Assembly: GCA_937919015.1 (NCBI GenBank)
Contig: CALFPN010000060.1
Coordinates: forward strand, 1-8,212
Length of the DNA stretch: 8,212 nucleotides
From: an uncultured Clostridia bacterium
GTDB lineage: Bacteria > Bacillota > Clostridia > Lachnospirales > Anaerotignaceae
Reading direction: 5' to 3'
Shown: positions 5,518 to 8,212 of the stretch, piece after piece
Numbering within the stretch: the first letter of the stretch is position 1
How the letters are laid out: each line of letters starts with the position of its first letter
Position numbers and translations under genes: made by a program
The notes under the pieces: generated by a model
Databases searched by the model: none
What the model was told of the DNA's origin: nothing
The model's input: the letters and a program-made list of their open reading frames with translations, nothing else

Positions 5518-7191
5518 ATGTTTAAAACAGACTTACAGATCGCACAGGAATGTAAAATGGAACACATTCTGGAAGTAGCAAAAAAAGCAGGTATTCCCGA
5601 AGAATACATTGATTGCTACGGCAAATACAAAGGCAAAATCAGCGACAAATACTTCAACGAAATCAAAGACAACAAAGATGCAAAACTGATTCTGGTGACT
5701 GCGGTGAACCCCACACCTGCCGGTGAAGGCAAAACAACAGTGACCATCGGTCTGACACAGGCTCTGCAGAAAATGGGCAAAAATGCCATCACATGTCTGC
5801 GTGAACCCTCTCTGGGCCCCTGCATGGGCGTAAAAGGCGGCGCAGCCGGCGGCGGCTATGCACAGGTGGTTCCCATGGAAGATATCAACCTGCACTTCAC
5901 AGGTGACCTGCATGCCATCACAACAGCAAACAATCTGCTGGCATCCATGGTGGACAACCACATCCAGCAGGGCAACGAACTGAACATCGACCCCAGAAAG
6001 ATCGCTTGGAAACGCTGCGTTGACCTGAACGACAGACAGCTGAGAAACGTGATCTCCGGTCTGGGCGGCAAAGTAAACGGCGTACCCAGAGAAGATGCAT
6101 TCCAGATCACAGTAGCATCTGAAATCATGGCTATTTTCTGTCTGGCAAACGATCTGAAACAGCTGAAAGAAATGCTGGGTCAGATTATTGTTGGCTACAC
6201 ATATGACGACGAACCCGTAACAGCAAAGATGGTTGGTGCAGACGGTGCGATGACAGTTCTCTTGAAAGATGCCCTGCAGCCCAACGTGGTGCAGACACTG
6301 GAAAACACACTGGCAATCATCCACGGCGGTCCCTTCGCGAATATTGCCCATGGCTGTAACTCTGTAAAAGCAACAAAAACAGCGATGAAAATCGCTGATT
6401 ACGTTGTAACAGAAGCAGGCTTCGGTGCTGACCTGGGTGCTGAAAAATTCTTTGATATCAAGTGCCGCAAAGCAGGCATCAAACCTGACGCAGTTGTTCT
6501 GGTAGCAACCGTACGTGCGCTGAAATACAATGGCGGCGTTGCAAAAGCTGACCTGTCCAATGAAAATCTGGATGCACTGGCAAAAGGTTTCGTAAATCTG
6601 GAAAAACACATCGAAAACATCCAGAAATATGGTGTTCCCGTTGTTGTAACTTTGAACCACTTCGTAGCGGATACAGATGCAGAAGTTGCATATGTAAAAG
6701 AAAGATGCGAAGCGATGGGTGCTACCTTTGCAGTAGCAAGAGTATGGGCAGAAGGCGGCGAAGGCGGCAAAGCTCTGGCTGAAAAAGTTCTGGAAACACT
6801 GGAAACAAAAGAAAGCAATTTCAAATTCCTGTATGAAGACGAACTGAACATTGTGGAAAAGGTAAACAAAGTATGTAAAGAAATTTACGGTGCAGGCAAT
6901 GTAAACTTCTCCGCAGCAGCGAAGAAAACACTGGCGCAGATCGACAAACTGGGCTTCAACCATTTACCCGTTTGTATTGCAAAAACACAGTACTCCCTGT
7001 CCGATGATCCCAAGGTTCTGGGTCGTCCCGAAGGTTTCGAAGTAACAGTAAAAGAAATTCGCATTTCCGCTGGTGCAGGCTTTATCGTAGTTCTTTTGGG
7101 TGATATTATGACAATGCCCGGTCTGCCTAAAAAACCTGCAGCACTGAATATTGATATTGACGAAGACGGCAACGTAGTAGGTCTGTTCTGA
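5518..7191 (+). CDS. fhs: Formate-tetrahydrofolate ligase (10-formyl-THF synthetase)
   Basis: The enzyme joins formate to tetrahydrofolate at the cost of ATP, giving 10-formyl-THF for purines, initiator formylation and, in acetogens, the methyl branch of the Wood-Ljungdahl pathway. The product has 557 residues, normal for the monofunctional bacterial enzyme. Visible motifs are the P-loop-like TPAGEGKTT (Lys72), the family signature GVKGGAAGGGYAQ (104-116) running into the conserved PMEDINLHFTGD, and the second signature VATVRALKYNGG (329-340). The ATG at 5518 has GAGGAG (5505-5510) with seven bases of spacing, and MFKTDLQIAQ is a typical amino end. An in-frame ATG at 5485 would add 11 residues overlapping the ribosome binding site and is not used here. 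It heads an operon with folD under the ZTP riboswitch. Its codon bias towards ACA, CTG and GAA resembles that of the threonine ammonia-lyase gene and suggests high expression. Confidence 0.97.
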   Translation: MFKTDLQIAQECKMEHILEVAKKAGIPEEYIDCYGKYKGKISDKYFNEIKDNKDAKLILVTAVNPTPAGEGKTTVTIGLTQALQKMGKNAITCLREPSLGPCMGVKGGAAGGGYAQVVPMEDINLHFTGDLHAITTANNLLASMVDNHIQQGNELNIDPRKIAWKRCVDLNDRQLRNVISGLGGKVNGVPREDAFQITVASEIMAIFCLANDLKQLKEMLGQIIVGYTYDDEPVTAKMVGADGAMTVLLKDALQPNVVQTLENTLAIIHGGPFANIAHGCNSVKATKTAMKIADYVVTEAGFGADLGAEKFFDIKCRKAGIKPDAVVLVATVRALKYNGGVAKADLSNENLDALAKGFVNLEKHIENIQKYGVPVVVTLNHFVADTDAEVAYVKERCEAMGATFAVARVWAEGGEGGKALAEKVLETLETKESNFKFLYEDELNIVEKVNKVCKEIYGAGNVNFSAAAKKTLAQIDKLGFNHLPVCIAKTQYSLSDDPKVLGRPEGFEVTVKEIRISAGAGFIVVLLGDIMTMPGLPKKPAALNIDIDEDGNVVGLF

Positions 7192-7227
7192 TTCTTCGTC
7201 CCAACTTGAACGAAGGAGCAATTTGAG

Positions 7228-8085
7228 ATGAAAGCACAATTGATTGATGGCAAACTGATTTCCGCGGAAATCAAGGCAGAAGCGGCAGAAGAAGCAGCAG
7301 CTCTGAAAGAGAAGGGCATCGAACCCTGTCTGGCTGTTGTTCTGGTCGGCGATAACGCCGCTTCCAAGGTATATGTAAGCAATAAGGAAAAGGCTTGCGC
7401 AGCTGTAGGTATCCGTTCTGTTTCTCATGTGCTGCCTGAGACAACCACAGAGGAAGAACTGCTGAAACTAATTGATGAACTGAATGCAGATCAAAGTGTA
7501 CACGGCATTCTGGTTCAGATGCCTGTGCCCAAACACATTGATGACAGAAAAGTTATCATGGCCATCAGCCCCGATAAGGATGTGGATTGTTTCCACCCTG
7601 TGAATGTAGGTTATCTGCACACAGGCGCAAAGGGCTTCCTGCCCTGCACACCCGCTGGTATCATTGAACTGATCAAACGCAGCGGCTATTCTATCGCGGG
7701 CAAAAATTGTGTCGTTATTGGCAGAAGCAATATTGTAGGTAAGCCTGTGGCTATGCTGTTGATGCAGGAGAACGGTACTGTTACCATTTGTCATTCCAAA
7801 ACAAAGGATCTGGCCGGTATCTGTCGGGGGGCAGAAATCATTGTCAGCGCAACCGGCAAGGTGAACACAGTAACGGCGGATATGGTAAAAGAAGGTGCGA
7901 TCATCATTGACGTCGGTATGAATCGCAACGCCGAAGGCAAACTGTGCGGCGACGTGGACTTTGAGAACGTGAAAGAAGTGGCTGGTGCCATCACACCTGT
8001 GCCGGGGGGCGTAGGGCCGATGACCATTGCCATGCTGATGAAAAACTGTAACACAGCCGCAAGAATTCAGAACGGTCTGATTTAA
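7228..8085 (+). CDS. folD: Bifunctional methylene-THF dehydrogenase / methenyl-THF cyclohydrolase
   Basis: FolD catalyses two reversible steps: 5,10-methylene-THF to methenyl-THF using NAD(P), then hydrolysis to 10-formyl-THF, the Fhs product. The 285-residue length is normal. VGDNAASKVYVSNKEKAC contains Tyr49 and Lys53, equivalent by alignment to catalytic Tyr50 and Lys54 of E. coli FolD. Gln97 in GILVQMP and Asp120 in KDVDCFHP match E. coli Gln98 and Asp121. The nucleotide-binding stretch GRSNIVGKPVAMLL begins at 165 and the C-terminal signature PGGVGPMT at 259. The usual DVDGFHP reads DVDCFHP here, a mild deviation. The start ATG has AAGGAG (7213-7218) nine bases upstream. Only 36 bases separate it from fhs and no promoter is visible between them, so the two genes are probably co-transcribed and share the ZTP control. 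Cofactor preference cannot be read from sequence. Confidence 0.97.
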   Translation: MKAQLIDGKLISAEIKAEAAEEAAALKEKGIEPCLAVVLVGDNAASKVYVSNKEKACAAVGIRSVSHVLPETTTEEELLKLIDELNADQSVHGILVQMPVPKHIDDRKVIMAISPDKDVDCFHPVNVGYLHTGAKGFLPCTPAGIIELIKRSGYSIAGKNCVVIGRSNIVGKPVAMLLMQENGTVTICHSKTKDLAGICRGAEIIVSATGKVNTVTADMVKEGAIIIDVGMNRNAEGKLCGDVDFENVKEVAGAITPVPGGVGPMTIAMLMKNCNTAARIQNGLI

Positions 8086-8203
8086 GCGGAGAAAAGATGG
8101 GATAGAACGGAATTTGGGCATGCTTGCATGACGAAATTCTGTTTCAGCCCTGTTTGCGTAGCAAACACATGAATATTTTCGCAGAAAATATGAATGGCTC
8201 CGC
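8086..8203 (+). other. Three-hairpin structured element enclosed by a closing stem, downstream of folD
   Basis: GCGGAG (8086-8091), immediately after the folD stop, pairs perfectly with CTCCGC (8198-8203). Inside are three helices with no unpaired bases between them. Hairpin 1 (8099-8150) is a long imperfect stem: GGG/CCC at the base, GAATTT (8110-8115) with AAATTC (8134-8139), CATG (8119-8122) with CATG (8127-8130). Hairpin 2 pairs TGTTTGC (8151-8157) with GCAAACA (8161-8167) around GTA. Hairpin 3 (8168-8196) pairs CAT with ATG, then has tandem G-A/A-G mismatches, then ATATTTTC with GAAAATAT around GCA. The plan resembles a four-way junction. No T tract follows within the window and no reading frame is convincing. 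It could be a structured 3' UTR, a small RNA, or a dispersed palindromic repeat; I do not recognise it as a known family. Confidence 0.6.
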
Positions 8204-8212
8204 ACTGTAAGA

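Noticed and set aside
5226..5525. Open frames of up to 99 codons in the fhs leader
   Set aside because: They overlap the riboswitch and hairpins, have no ribosome binding site, and the encoded peptides resemble nothing I recognise.
5533..6963. Long antisense open frame (476 codons) across fhs
   Set aside because: Cys/Phe-rich translation with no recognisable domain, opposite the highly conserved fhs gene; a codon-usage shadow.
1..8212. CRISPR array, tRNA, rRNA, insertion sequence, phage or defence genes
   Set aside because: No regularly spaced repeats, cloverleaf, transposase motif or defence-type domain could be seen on either strand.

Overview
The window reads as chromosome of a Gram-positive anaerobe, most likely a clostridial (Lachnospirales-like) Firmicute. 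This is inferred from protein style, strong GGAGG-type ribosome binding sites, intrinsic terminators, a formate-tetrahydrofolate ligase gene and a ZTP-class riboswitch; the genus cannot be fixed from sequence alone. All five protein genes lie on the + strand.

Layout: (1) 1-1181, the 3' part of a PLP-dependent threonine ammonia-lyase with a C-terminal ACT domain, closed by a clear intrinsic terminator. (2) 1286-2185, a ten-helix EamA/DMT-family permease, followed by a long inverted repeat. (3) 2309-5122, a membrane-anchored FtsK/SpoIIIE DNA translocase. Its own extended -10 promoter precedes it, its start is probably TTG rather than the upstream ATG, and it has its own terminator. (4) 5123-5517, a 395-base regulatory region with a consensus-like promoter, a ZTP/ZMP riboswitch (pfl motif) starting at about +1, two terminator-like hairpins and further hairpins. 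(5) 5518-8085, fhs and folD, 36 bases apart and apparently one operon. (6) 8086-8203, a compact RNA-like element of three abutting hairpins enclosed by a closing stem.

How the parts work together: Fhs makes 10-formyl-THF from formate, and FolD interconverts 10-formyl-, methenyl- and methylene-THF. ZMP/ZTP accumulates when 10-formyl-THF is too scarce for purine synthesis, so a ZTP riboswitch on fhs-folD gives direct feedback that raises one-carbon supply. The lyase, permease and translocase are separate transcription units with no visible link to this circuit.

Most of the window is well-understood housekeeping and catabolic sequence. The least explained parts are the element after folD and the long, hairpin-rich section between the riboswitch and fhs, which partly repeats the 3' half of the aptamer.
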